NCBI GenBank assembly: GCA_029891345.1
Contig: CM056993.1
Span: 225,937,924-226,001,923 of the forward strand
Origin: Dryococelus australis
Taxonomy: Eukaryota > Arthropoda > Insecta > Phasmatodea > Phasmatidae
DNA: 64,000 nucleotides
Reading direction: 5' to 3'
Position numbers and translations under genes: made by a program. Shown here piece by piece: positions 11,308-21,589 of the stretch. The notes under the pieces are model-generated. The model made no database searches, was not told the origin of the DNA, and was given only the letters and a program-made list of their open reading frames with translations. Numbering within the stretch: the stretch's first letter is position 1; every line of letters begins with the position of its first letter.

Positions 11308-12060
11308 TTAGTTTCTGATATTCGCGAGTTTGATGTTGCGTATGTTTACCATGCCAATTTTTGTTTGACCCCTTTTCTTGATTTCGATTGAAATTGTAGA
11401 AGGCCCCAGAATATCGTGGATCCTGTAAGGCCCATGATATTTAAAGTTTAGAGCTTTTTGTTTTGCGTGGGTTTTTACCCATACAAATTGTCCGATTTTG
11501 AGCTCGTTGGGACGAAATCTTCTATCAAAAATTAATTTTTGTTGTTTCTGAGCCTCGAGTAAGTTCACACAGGCTTGTTTGCATGTTTGCTTAAGCTGTT
11601 CACACCACTCGGCAGCTCAGTGCGAAAATGTGTGTGCTACAATTTGGCATGGCTGGACTGCTTCAATGCCGTGTAAAAGGAAGAAAGGTGGAAAATATTA
11701 GTACTTATATATAAATTGTGGAATTGTAATCGAAGACTCTATATGGGATGCATTCGTCCCAATATGAATGGTCTTCGTTCGCAGAGGTTGTCCATTGCGA
11801 TAAAATTTTGTTTACCTGTTCGGTCAGGCCACATTACAAGCCGGGTTGTATGCTGTGGTTCGTAATTTTTTTATTTCTAGCTTCGGCAATAGTTGTGCAA
11901 TCATGTCGTTACTAAAGGACCTGCCACTATCATTTAAAATTGACCTGGGGCACCTATACCGAAGTATGACTTCTTTAATAAATTTGGCACAGTTTTTTGC
12001 ATCAATTGCTTTTGGATCCTTACATCGTGTTTGGCCATTGTCTTTAAATACCTTCGACTG
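11308..12060 (-). pseudogene. pol: Integrase remnant (core part and C-terminal module)
   Basis: The piece at 11568-11308 has the typical end of a gypsy-class integrase: a basic FDRRFRPNE segment, a WVKTH strand and a KYHGPYRI motif of the GPF/Y-like module. The core lies at about 12060-11600 in shifted frames, with a 'DSG' box followed by helix-like sequence. The zinc-binding N-terminus and the first catalytic aspartate are not found; the frame runs straight from RNase H-like sequence into the middle of the core. This suggests a deletion of several hundred bases, consistent with the short pol (about 2.3 kb from protease to integrase end). The piece at 12170-11934 straddles that junction. Confidence 0.65.
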
Positions 12061-13310
12061 ACATGATCCGTTTCAATGGTATATTTTCTGTCATAAGATT
12101 TGTTTAAAATAGATAATGAAATATTTGATGGCCGACAACTCATGTTCTGTTGCCGACCATTTTCTTTCATTTAGCGAGAATTTTTTGATGCAAATGCTAT
12201 AATGCTGCTCTCATTACTTCCTGGTGTCTCCTGCATAAGGCAGTCTCCTATGGCTGTCTGAGACACATCACAGGCTAATATAGTGTGTGCATTTTCTTGG
12301 AATTTCGCTAGGATGGGGGTTTTATTAATGCTGATTTAAGGTCCTCAAATGCCTGTTGCTGTGCTTGTGTCCATTGAAATGAGTTTGATTATTTATAAAA
12401 ACTGTTAGTGGTTCGGCAATTTTGGCATAGTTTTGAATGTATCTTTGTAAATACGAAGTTTGTCATAAGAATGTGCGTAGTTGCTTAATGATTTTGGGCA
12501 GTGCCATCTGTTTGATAATCTGTCCATGACTTCACTGATGTGCAGATTTTCCTCAAATGTGTTGCCTATGATAAAAATGTATATTGGCTACTACCGTGTT
12601 CCAACATAATGGTCCAAGCATTATGTCTACAGAATTATGAAATTATTTTTGGCATACAAGTGTAGTCGTATAAACCGACACCATTGATGCTACAAGCTAT
12701 TTTTTCCCTATCTTGCTCCCTTTTTGGAATAGCATAGAATGCATTAAACATGTCAATGGATGAAATGTATTTGGAATTCTGAAGTGTGTTTATTATATCT
12801 TCGGTTCTGGGGATGGTGTATTGTACTTTCTTTAAGTGCTGATTGAGAAGTCAAAAATATGTTAGAAAATGTATGCCTGCTTGGCATTTTAAAATCAATA
12901 AATATAGGTGGTACGGCATAAGGGGATTCAGAAGGCGTGATTATATGTGCATCGAGGATTTGCTGTATCTGTTCGAGTACTTGTTCGCATAATTGCGGGT
13001 TTACACTATATGGGCGTGTATGTATGTGTGTGTTTGTGGTTAATTCAAGTTTAATTTCGTAATTTTTGTTTCTGTTAATTAATTGAAGTTATTTACTTTT
13101 AAAACAATCTTTGTACTTCTCTAGTAACTCTCGTAGTTGTGCTTTTTTGTTTGGGGGTAGGTTTTCGTTTCTGCTGTCTAGTGTAGCGTTCTCATAGCAG
13201 TTGTCCATAGATTTCGTTTTGTTTATGTAATAATCATACTCAATTGTTTGTGTCACAATACACTGGGTTGGTATTAATTCGTATTTGAATATTTTTGTTG
13301 TGGTAAGCAT
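12061..13310 (-). pseudogene. pol: Reverse transcriptase and partial RNase H remnant
   Basis: Minus-strand fragments show the FNAFYAIP-type strand of the palm, an AFEDLK block typical of the RT/RNase H connection, and an RNase H block near 12170-12100 ('KWSATE'-type sequence in a shifted frame). At 12565-12581 the segment that should carry the catalytic YxDD box reads Tyr-Ile then directly Phe-Ile-Ile-Gly, so the two catalytic aspartates are missing in an otherwise collinear stretch. Numerous stops confirm a dead gene. Ty3/gypsy affiliation fits domain order and the neighbouring integrase. Confidence 0.65.
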
Positions 13311-13625
13311 ATATGTACATGAGATCTTTAGACAGTATCAGTACTACATCACACCTATTAATAAAATCAACTCCCAGTATGATGTTTAATTTCAAATTAT
13401 CTATTAAAATGAAGACCTGATTGAAATAATAACCCGCTATGTTAATATTCATGTTTGATTTATACTGGGTATGTCTATATTTGTAGTTACACCCACTAGA
13501 GTGAACTGTTCTATGACTCAATGCCTCGTGTGTTTTTGTATGAGTGTTGTTGCTATGCATGATCGTGAGCATCCCGTGTCGGGCAACATGTTATATGATC
13601 TGCCCGCAATCTAGAAAAGGACACA
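13240..13625 (-). pseudogene. pol: Retroviral-type aspartic protease remnant
   Basis: A 110-codon minus-strand frame contains the conserved second-half motif IILGVDF. Upstream in the same frame, at about 13606-13614, is an active-site-like Asp-Cys-Gly where DSG or DTG is usual, followed after two residues by a stop. Placement between gag and RT is as expected. Confidence 0.65.
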
Positions 13626-14857
13626 CTGCATTGATGTTTTCATGTAGCTTACACAACATTCGTCCTTGCTGGTTGGCGGGCGTGTTTGTTTTTGGAATGT
13701 GACTTGGATCTGTGGCTCAATTCCTGCTTTCGCATTTCATCACAGCCACAGTTTTCCGTGTTGATGTTAAGAGTGTCATGTAATGTTTTTGTTTCTGTCT
13801 TAGGGAAGCATAAATTTACTTCTGTCATACCAAAATGTCTTAGAATTCCTAAACCGTTCATTTATATCTGTGTTGAATGAGTATACTTGATTTGGGAAGA
13901 GTGGGCATTTCCTGGCTCGGTGCCCCTGGTACATGCATAGCACAAACATCATAGCCACCAGCAACCGTGGTCCTATGAACACCATGCGTGGGCTGATATC
14001 ACGATCGCACTGACTTGTGCATTCTCCGGGCCCAGCCTCGGCGTGCGCCGCTGCTTCCATGATGTGTACGTTCTCTACTTTCACGGGCGATGCGTTGTGA
14101 CTATGTGAAGCAGTGTCTTGTGTGAGGTGTCAGAGTTACCCTTGTTCTCCCCTGACCAGCATTTAATTTCCTTAAAGTAATGGTAGATTACCTGGTTTCT
14201 ATTTTTTGTTGTTTTGGATAGTCCTGTGTAAAATGAATTTTTTCATTCTGTGGCGGTATAAACTTTTACAGTGGGGGAGTTAAATTTAGTGATGTCCGCA
14301 TATGTGTGCATTGGTACTCTTGCTAAATAGCGCCTCCCAGGGGTTAATTTTGTCTCACCTTGACTTCTGGTTGAACACGTTCGCTCTCCTTATTTGGTTT
14401 CGTGAATTCGGTATTTTTGCCTCTAATAGTTCTGTATTACTTTTGTTAGTGTGTTCGGAGGGGGGGCCTATGTTCGTCTTTATGCAGTTTCGTCTGATTT
14501 TTCCTTATGTTACTTAAGAACCCTGCCTGCCTGTAACTGTGGTTATCGTATTTATGTATCTTACATATAGTTTTGTCCACGCAGGTGGTGCTTATTACCC
14601 CCTCATGTAGGAAGTTTTTGTTGATTGTATTTGTTGTTTGGATTGTATTTTTGCCTGGTTTGATTTTGAATTTGGGCATTAGTTTGTTGTGTGGGGTTTA
14701 CTCTGAAATAGTCGTTTGTTTGAAAGTACCGTTTTGTGGCAGTTTTCGATTGACTTAGTGGGTGTTGTAATTTTTTTTTGGAGTTTGTAAGTATTCTTTA
14801 ACTACAACAGTGGGTTGTTTGCTTCAATTGTATTTGTAGTATTGTGGTGTGAGTGTG
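13626..14857 (-). other. Degraded gag-pol junction region of the LTR element
   Basis: Open pieces at 14084-13800, 13861-13649 and 14679-14446 have no diagnostic motif. A His/Arg/Lys-rich stretch near 13680 could be the nucleocapsid end, but no CCHC knuckle is evident. Confidence 0.35.
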
Positions 14858-15512
14858 TCATTGTATCTTTGTGGCTTTTTGCATGAGAGAGGCTTTTAGT
14901 GCTGCAATGCCAAGTTTGTGATTTCCTCTTTTAATTTCACCACCTCGGCTCTTAGTGAATCTGTGTGAGTGAATCTGTTGCCCTGTTACCAACTGGTTGT
15001 ACTTAAATAACCCGACCTCTACTCTTTGAATATTCGTGAGTAGGTCTTCGATTGTGTCGTTTTTTTTTAAACCGACAATTTTGTCTGCGATAGATGGAAT
15101 AAGTGATCTCCACACAATGTTAATGAAGTCTGTGTCTGTGACGTTAGGGTTATATATTTTTCTGTAAAATAGGAGGTTCTCAATATGTTTTTGTGCCCTT
15201 TCGTTCGATTTTTGTTTAGTAGTATAGAGTAGGTTTTTCAAATATTCCTCATTTGCTGGTGTGGAAAATGTGTTTTTCATTTTGCAAATAGCGTCATTAA
15301 AGGTAGCTTGTCCTGCGTGTGTCTACAAATAATTTTCCAAGATTTGTTTAGCGGACCTTGTGAGATAGTATTTAAGCTTACTGCATTTTTCTGTCTCATC
15401 CCAGTTATTGTTCTCTGCAGGATGGTTGCCATTTCTCGCTACCACCGCCCAAGAATTTAGTAACTGACATAGGCTGCTGGACAATGACATTTATTGGTGG
15501 TGGGTTTGCCAT
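14858..15512 (-). pseudogene. gag: Gag remnant (capsid region)
   Basis: A candidate ATG at 15512 opens a minus-strand frame starting MANPPPINV. A 140-codon frame (15280-14858) follows with a helical, Lys/Asn/Leu-rich sequence including the block SLIPSIADKIVGL, which is the helix pattern of Ty3/gypsy capsid domains. A TAG at about 15324 interrupts the frame between the two. Upstream of the ATG, at 15800-15575, a further open stretch of about 70 codons could be an N-terminal extension or a leader frame. No zinc knuckle is visible downstream. Confidence 0.55.
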
Positions 15513-16386
15513 GTTATGTTGTTATGTCTGAAGTGGGGAAGCTAGTGGTAAGTTCTCATACGTAGGATCGTTTATGTTATCGTATTTCGTTTATGTTAAT
15601 GTACTCGTGTACTGTTGTCGTGTCAATTGGAATAGGTGTTAGATAATCTGTATCGTGGTGTTGTGTGTTTTCGTATGAGTGTGGGGGTGTGGATGGCAGA
15701 AGGCCACTATTAGTGATTTTATTAATTAGGCTATTTGTTAGTCGTGTTGAGTTTGTGTCAAATTTTTCTACAATTTCTAGACTTTCTGTTAATAATTACT
15801 CTGCTGAAGCTGTTATTTGGTGGGATTTTCCTGTACTTGTTGTATTCTATGCTTGTTATTTCTTTTGTGTGGCAAATAAGTCTATAGTAGAATGTTTTAA
15901 GATGTTCCTAGCTGTTTTAACGAAGAAGGTACCAGGAATGTCAGCAATTCTCCAAGCCTTTTACTCTCAATTTCTCCACTGTTGTAACTCTTTTGTGAAA
16001 TTTGCGAATAGCAAAATACAAATAGTCCAAAGAAGAGAAGCGCAGTTAAGCATGTATGAAATTATTTAAAAGTACACACACACACACACACACTATACTA
16101 CTGAATACTCTGGGCGACTGTCTGGCCGGTCCGATTTTTGCAATGCGGCATTTACTGTTCCTTGCTATGGCATGGCCGCAATATTCTGCGAATAATACAA
16201 CACACGACGTCATGAATGAGTGCTTACTTTTTTACTATCTTTTACTATAGCGAAATCGTTGACCCGGAATACTCGAGGGAATTCTGACCCTGTGTGCAGA
16301 CGGACGGCGCAAAACATTTCACGACTCCATTTGTTATTTATCTATACTTTATTGAAATTCTCATTTGAAAGGGGAGCATAGGAAAG
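15513..16386 (-). other. Leader region between 5' LTR and gag
   Basis: About 0.87 kb lies between the primer site and the candidate gag ATG. It contains an AC dinucleotide run (plus strand, 16073-16092) and the open stretch noted under gag. The plus-strand frame 15665-16069 is a shadow. Confidence 0.5.
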
Positions 16387-16402
16387 CTTGGCGCGCACAC
16401 CA
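16387..16402 (-). promoter_or_regulatory. Candidate primer-binding site
   Basis: The minus strand reads tggtgtgcgcgccaag, two bases after the CA that ends the 5' LTR. TGG at this spacing is standard for a tRNA 3'-end primer. I cannot assign the tRNA species with confidence. Confidence 0.5.
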
Positions 16403-16404
16403 TT

Positions 16405-17040
16405 TGCTGTGACCTGTCTTGGGGTGATCAGGGCACACATTAACTAGGGGGATAAGGGTAGCTAGATGGAAAGCACTGGATATACAAAATACTACTGTTA
16501 TTTATCTTTAACGATACAAATACTCATTAAAAAAGCATCAAGTGAATCAATTGAAAAGCAACAATTATTCAGCAAAGGTAATCAGGATTTCTTCCATAAC
16601 ACTTCAACAGGTGCTGATGCCTTTAATAAATACAATCAGTCTTAAGCTAAAAAGGCGGTACTCTGCTCAGATGGAGCTTAAATGCCTTCGCAAGCCCCGA
16701 GCCCTAAAATGCCTTCAGTCGCCCTACCAGGGAATATATTAACCCTCTCGCTGGCGGTGTCTCGCTGAAGCACTCTCAAAGGCGGCCTCGTCAGGTGAGG
16801 ATCTCGGACCACGGGACGTGCCCCACTCGTCTGGCAGGACTCGGGCAGGGCCTCCGGTGACGGCAGGCAAGATGGCGAGCCCAGAGCCGCCATTGCTCCG
16901 AGTTTATATACTCCCTTCTTGACCTCGCACTCAATCCCCCGGAATTGGTTTGCTTCAACAACTGCTCGGCTAGCCGAAATCGCTCTACCTTGTTGCCTCA
17001 GCTTACAGCTTCGCAACCCTTGCAGAGGTCAGCAACACCA
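16405..17040 (-). repeat. 5' LTR with TATA box
   Basis: It is the direct partner of 7222-7862. The minus strand begins tggtgttgctg and ends cacagca. A clear TATA box (gtatataaac, minus strand; 16903-16912) is followed by 'gcaatggcggctc' and a 'caagatggcg'-like (YY1-type) motif on the opposite strand. The ends differ slightly between the two LTRs, which fits their divergence. Confidence 0.85.
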
Positions 17041-17044
17041 ATAT
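17041..17044. repeat. Target-site duplication ATAT (5' side of LTR element)
   Basis: It matches 7218-7221. As ATAT is a low-complexity word, the match alone is weak; it counts because it coincides with both LTR edges. Confidence 0.6.
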
Positions 17045-17342
17045 GGTTGTCACTTGCCTCATAAAATAGTTTTTCCTGATTGTTACAAATTTTGTATTGT
17101 GCTTCGAATGGAATGCTTCCTGTTGGTTGATAACACGTGAACTCGTGTTTGCATCTGTAACACTGGTGAGTGAAGAGTTCTCAGCTCGACTTCATCATAC
17201 ATTGACCAAGTTTCTTATGTTGACATTCACTGGAACATTTACTAAAGGTCCTACCACCATAGAAACACAAATACAGTGATGTCTGTGGAGAATTGTACAT
17301 GTTCAGGATCGGTGTTTCCCATGGTGAATATGCACGAGTTTT

Positions 17343-17564
17343 TCACGATAGCAGGAGCAGACCATACTCTTGATGCTTGAGGAGAATGCCTGAAATGTAC
17401 AGGTCGAATGGTGAGCGTGCGCCAGTATCAAATGCGGACCTGCAGTACCTAGCAGACATGGGCGAGAACCCATCGCACGATGCAAGATGACGTTTTATGC
17501 TATCATGGTGTCTAAATTGAGAATTGCACTGTTTGCAAATTAATGAAAAACACTTCGTGTTCAT
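17343..17564 (-). pseudogene. C2HC zinc-finger fragment (left copy)
   Basis: The 73-codon frame contains one finger of the form C-x2-C-x12-H-x3-C (LICKQCNSQFRHHDSIKRHL then ASC), followed by a Ser/Pro-rich linker (GFSPMSARYCRSAFDTGA). It parallels the frame at 19284 residue by residue with many replacements and ends early. It is a diverged second copy of part of the right-hand zinc-finger sequence and shows no sign of being expressed. Confidence 0.6.
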
Positions 17565-17725
17565 AATACACCCAGGCTCATGTCGACGAGCATGGCAGCT
17601 GTTCGCAAACGACTACTTGCAGAACCGGCACAAATGGTTGTCTGAATTAGTTTCCATCATCGCTCCAGCCGATGTTCACTCTTTAAATAACAGCAAAACA
17701 CTAATGTTTCCATAAATCCCACATG

Positions 17726-17726
<1 letters not shown>

Positions 17727-17790
<64 letters not shown>
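17727..17790. repeat. (TA)32 microsatellite
   Basis: The run is uninterrupted for 64 bases. The matching place in the right arm (about 19111-19122) reads only 'gtgtatatacac', so the run grew after the two copies separated. Confidence 0.95.
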
Positions 17791-17791
<1 letters not shown>

Positions 17792-18339
17792 CATTTTCAC
17801 ATTCCATCAGTGGTAGGTAATCCTTTTGTAGACATGTAGTCAGCCACTCGTACCTCTGTTACTACACTAACATGCAGCTGTAAGTTAGAAGTGGAATTTC
17901 ACATCATGACACATACATTACCACTGGTCACCACTGGTCCAAGATGTCGGACCCGATTAAAAGAGGAGGAAGTTATGGTCCAAGATGGTGGCCTTCAGCT
18001 GCCTTCACCATCGGTCAACTGCCTGCCTACATTTATGACTCACGAGTTGATAGTTGTTCGCATTGGGTTCTGATCGGTTCGTAAGGAAAGCATTTGCTAT
18101 TCTACTGTACTAGCCAGGACTCTCTGGTCATGATCAGTATGCGTAATATGCATTGGACCTTTATTTACAGGTGGAAACCATTTATTCACTTTCAAACTTA
18201 GTAGTAGTAGTAGTTAAACTAGTAATATGTTGGTTATAGGCGGACCGACCCAGTTCCCATGCAGACTTCGAAGTATGAACAGTGGCTACAGAGACTGTGC
18301 TCTTCCACCATAATAGTAAATATTCGGTAAAGCTATCTG

Positions 18340-19808
18340 TGTGGCTACTGTACGAAGACCTTTTCTAAAAAATGCCACACATGACGACATGAGACTGGAT
18401 GTCCACTCAATATGAAGCGTGCCTATGTGTATTGTAAAGAGCGTCAATCGCATTTTCGACTAAGTGATAACTTCAAACGACATATTGCAAAATGAAAAGA
18501 ACTCCTTCCTGTTCAAGCCAAACCCTATGTATTGAAGTTTAAGGAAGGGAAGATACCTGTGCAAAAAAAACCCAGTGACATTTAGTAAAGTACCCAACAG
18601 CGAAAACAATGGCTGGATCAACTCCTAGACATCCTGGTACCTACTGTAACAGGATATTTGCCCATGTCCCCAGTGCAGAGAGTCATATGAAGCACAAATG
18701 CATGCTGAATCCATATCGTACAGGCTATGGATGTGATGTCACAATTATTTCACTCGAATTAAACATTCATAGGAGAAACACGTTTAAAGACCGTCCACCT
18801 GCTATGCAACAAACCTGTGGCAGCGAGGTGTATGTCGTATCGAATGGTGGTGGTGCACCACTAACTTCTGACCTGGATGTTCCTTCAGGGCGGAAACAAT
18901 GTCGCTATTCTGGTAAGCTCTTTAGTAGAAATAACAATGCACGTCGACATGAGACATGTTGCTGTGTTGGAAAGAGGCCAGTGGTAAAGTATGTCATGAT
19001 GTGAAATTCCGCTTCTAACTTGCAGCTGCATGTCAGAGTAGCAATAGAGATACAACTGGCTGACTACATGTCTACCAAAGGCTTAGCTCCCACTGATGGA
19101 ATGTGAAAATGTGTATATACACCATGTGAGATTAGTGGAAACATTAGTGTGTTGCTGTTATTTGAAGATTGAACATCAGCTGGAGCGACGATGGAAACTA
19201 CTTCAGAGAACCATTTGGGCCGATTTTGCAAGAAGTGATTTGCCAACAGCTGCCATACTCGTCGACATGAGCCTTGGTGTGCTATGTACACGAAGTGTTC
19301 TGCATTACTGTGCGAACAGTGCAATTCTCATTTTAGACACCGTGGTAGCTTAAAATGTCATCTTGCACCGTGCGATGGACTCTCGCCCATGCCTTCTCAG
19401 TACTGTATGTCCGCATTGGATACTGGTGCACTCCCACCATTCGACCTGAACCTTGCAGGCCATTCTCCTCAAGCATCCAGAGTATGGTCTGCACCTGCTA
19501 TAGTGGATATTCGTTCACTGTCACCATGGCAAACACAGATCCTGAACCTGTATAATTCACTGCAGACATTACTGTATTTATGTTACTACTGTGGTAGGAC
19601 CTTTAATAAAATTTCCAGTGCATGTCAACATGAGAAACTCGGTCAATGTTCGATGAAGTCGAGTTGGGGACTCTTCACTCACCAGTGTTATAGATGCAAA
19701 GACGAGTTCACATGTTATCAACAAACAGGAAGCATTCCAGTCAAAGCACGACACAAGATATGTAACTATCAGGAAAATTTTTTTAGCGAGAAAGGGACAA
19801 ACATATGA
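18340..19808 (+). pseudogene. Decayed array of C2HC zinc fingers (right copy)
   Basis: Plus-strand pieces encode at least five finger-like units. One is near 18343, one near 18420 (YCKERQSHFRLSDNFKRHI) and one near 18640 (YCNRIFAHVPSAESHMKHKC); others are near 18895, and from 19284 CEQCNSHFRHRGSLKCHL and YCGRTFNKISSACQHE. Spacing is C-x2-C-x12-H-x3-5-C, so the fourth ligand is Cys and not His. Stops at several points and a non-coding gap at about 19005-19280 break the frame. The final open stretch, 19284-19808, runs 174 codons. I do not recognise the parent gene; nucleic-acid binding is the usual role of such arrays. The fingers nearest the end are duplicated in inverted orientation at 17343. 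Confidence 0.55.
18960..19700 (+). repeat. Right arm of the zinc-finger inverted repeat
   Basis: It is the partner of 17140-17935. The arms are diverged by substitutions and by the TA expansion in the left arm, so the duplication is not recent. Confidence 0.75.
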
Positions 19809-19871
19809 AGAAGTGTAAATATGAAAAGGAAGCTACTACACCACCACCTGCTACAAGCTCACCCAATGATA

Positions 19872-19973
19872 CTGGGAGAATTATCTCCTTAATGTTAATG
19901 ACAACAGATATTTTTCAACAAGTGTTCTCCAGAAGCTGGTTTTTTAATCTTGAGCTATCGTCATAACTCAAAG
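19872..19973 (+). repeat. 102-bp module, copy 1 of a perfect direct pair
   Basis: It is identical base for base to 21061-21162 as far as I can read. It starts ctgggagaatta and ends aactcaaag. It begins and ends near TG and CA, but I see no primer site or purine tract, so an LTR role is doubtful. Confidence 0.9.
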
Positions 19974-20280
19974 AGAAAAAATGCCAATTACGGGGATTTA
20001 AACCCATGCTCCCTTTTACTGGAACCAGTATTTATATCTGATGCCTAAGACCGCTCGACCAACATGACAATTTGTTTTAGAAATGGAATAACATGGCTTA
20101 TTTTTTGTCGAACGGCATAATGTGTATGGTCTGCTTGTGCAATATGCACACGTTGTTAGGTATATTTCCTTTCGTTCACTCTTGCGGACGAAGGGAGAGA
20201 GCGCACAGGGCAATGCATATAACTATCTCTCTCTAATTTTGTGTGTATGTGTGTGAGTGATGGGCTTGGTACGCGAGTGC
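19974..20280 (-). repeat. tRNA-Leu-like head of the composite repeat, copy B
   Basis: On the minus strand a perfect A box (tggtcgagcgg, 20051-20061) and a B box with one mismatch (ggtttaaatcc, 19994-20004) sit in a tRNA-Leu-like fold with a long variable arm; the anticodon would be near TAA but the stem has a mismatch. It aligns with 1133-1430 in inverted orientation, through to the TG dinucleotide run at 20240-20258. It is a tRNA-derived repeat, not a functional tRNA gene. Confidence 0.65.
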
Positions 20281-21060
20281 AGGTCGCGGGCTGTCAGTAA
20301 TTACGAAATCTGTTATTTATTACGAATAATGCTTTAGACAATGTCATTTACTCTCTTCGTTTTGGTGTTTTAGCAGTGGGTCTTCTTGCTTCCCTTTTAA
20401 CGAACATCCAATGTCTGATTTGTGACGAATTATATTACCACTCTATACGGGAATCGAACCTGCGATAACATGCGGATGGTTCAGGGTACATGCATTGTTT
20501 CCTTTCAATAGTATACTAGTATGTTCGTTGACAAGGGGGGAGGTGTTGGGGATGCAGGACTTCGGTATCTACAGTACATGGCAGGCGTGCCCGATCATTA
20601 CAGTCTCGCCGTTCAACGAGGTTACATCGACGACGGCAAGATGCGTTCGCGATCTATGGGTAATTCACTGCTACACAAGTTAAGATACAGGGTAATTCGT
20701 TTCGTCATAAGCGCATTGGGCTAGCATGTGTTGTTGTGCGATGTAGCGAGTGACATCTCATTATGTGCATACATCGAAGACTTGGTACATGACACTCGAG
20801 TGCATGGTTGCCTCCCCCTTTTTTTTTCAATCGTGTGGTACTAACCGACTGTCTTCAAGTATGTACGTACATTGAAGTTTCGGGTGAGTATGTATGTAAT
20901 TATTATTATTTTCATTGCCTGATTCATTACCCGAATGTGTGTCGGAAATAAAAAAATAGATTTAATATATTCTGTGTGTTTGTCGCTCTACCGGATTATC
21001 AGTTACATTTATAAGGCTTTCTTTTCAGCTGATATAAGTATTGTTTCCTTATCAATATGG
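20281..21060. other. Extra segment present only in copy B of the composite repeat
   Basis: Copy A lacks this 780-base stretch. It contains a perfect pol III B box on the minus strand (ggttcgattcc, 20450-20460) without a convincing A box, and a T-rich run near 20820. No gene is recognised. Confidence 0.5.
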
Positions 21061-21162
21061 CTGGGAGAATTATCTCCTTAATGTTAATGACAACAGATAT
21101 TTTTCAACAAGTGTTCTCCAGAAGCTGGTTTTTTAATCTTGAGCTATCGTCATAACTCAAAG
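21061..21162 (+). repeat. 102-bp module, copy 2 of a perfect direct pair
   Basis: Its offset from copy 1 is 1189 bases. In composite copy A the equivalent module follows the head directly, so this is the ancestral position and 19872-19973 is the added one. Confidence 0.9.
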
Positions 21163-21589
21163 TATGAAAACCAAACTAATTGGTATGAGTTTTGGTGCTT
21201 GTATTTCTGATTAGGATATACTAGACACCCGATCCTTTTCGGTAACTGTTGGTAGTCGAATCTCAAACAGTTCGATAATTTCGAACAACTATACGTATAC
21301 ATAGCCATGAGCCAAACTTAAATCCTCGATCTTATGTCAATTTTTGTACAAATGAAGTCTGAATGCTAAATCTTGGAAAGCGCGCTGTCTAACATATTGG
21401 CTGCTGGTGGTGGGGAGGGCAGTGCCCGACGACAACTATTTGTACAATGATGGTCGCCAGTGGTTGTGGGTGCCTATGATGGCAGTCAGTAGTCCATCGA
21501 GTAAGAAGTGCTGCCATGGTAACACCCCTCAGACCTACAATTGATAGCTATGTTATATGGTTCGAAATTTACAACCACCTATGTTTCTA
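21163..21589 (+). repeat. Body of the composite repeat, copy B
   Basis: It matches 640-1010 in inverted orientation. It holds the block 'gtgcttgtatttctga', a 'cgaacag' block, 'taacatattggctgctgg' and 'ctgccatggtaac'. There is no coding potential. Confidence 0.7.

Larger units (their letters stand above)
7222..17040 (-). mobile_element. Full-length degenerate LTR retroelement, Ty3/gypsy class with env (errantivirus-like)
   Basis: The element spans 9.8 kb on the minus strand. Two direct repeats of about 640 bp (16405-17040 and 7222-7862) flank it, with ATAT on both outer sides. A purine tract (TAAGA then 13 G, minus strand) sits beside the 3' LTR, and a candidate primer site beginning TGGTGTG lies two bases inside the 5' LTR. 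Between them, in the order expected for the minus strand, are remnants of gag, protease, reverse transcriptase/RNase H, integrase and an envelope-like gene. All genes are broken by stops, frameshifts and at least one larger deletion in pol. By eye the LTRs differ at roughly one base in twelve, which implies an old insertion. The element cannot move by itself. The env remnant makes an errantivirus relative likely; an exact clade needs a phylogeny. Confidence 0.85.
17140..17935 (-). repeat. Left arm of a zinc-finger inverted repeat
   Basis: The minus strand of this block aligns with 18960-19700 on the plus strand. Shared landmarks are 'ttccactaatc'-like/'ttccataaatc', 'acattttcacattccatcagtgg', 'gtagacatgtagtcagcca' and the zinc-finger sequence. 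The two arms are separated by about 1.0 kb. Confidence 0.75.

Noticed and set aside
15665..16069. 134-codon plus-strand ORF
   Set aside because: It is antisense to the leader and gag region of the LTR element and has no motif.
19872..21162. 102-bp pair as LTRs of a miniature retroelement
   Set aside because: The edges carry TG and CA, but there is no primer site or purine tract, and composite copy A has only one module inside the element, so the pair is better explained by local duplication.
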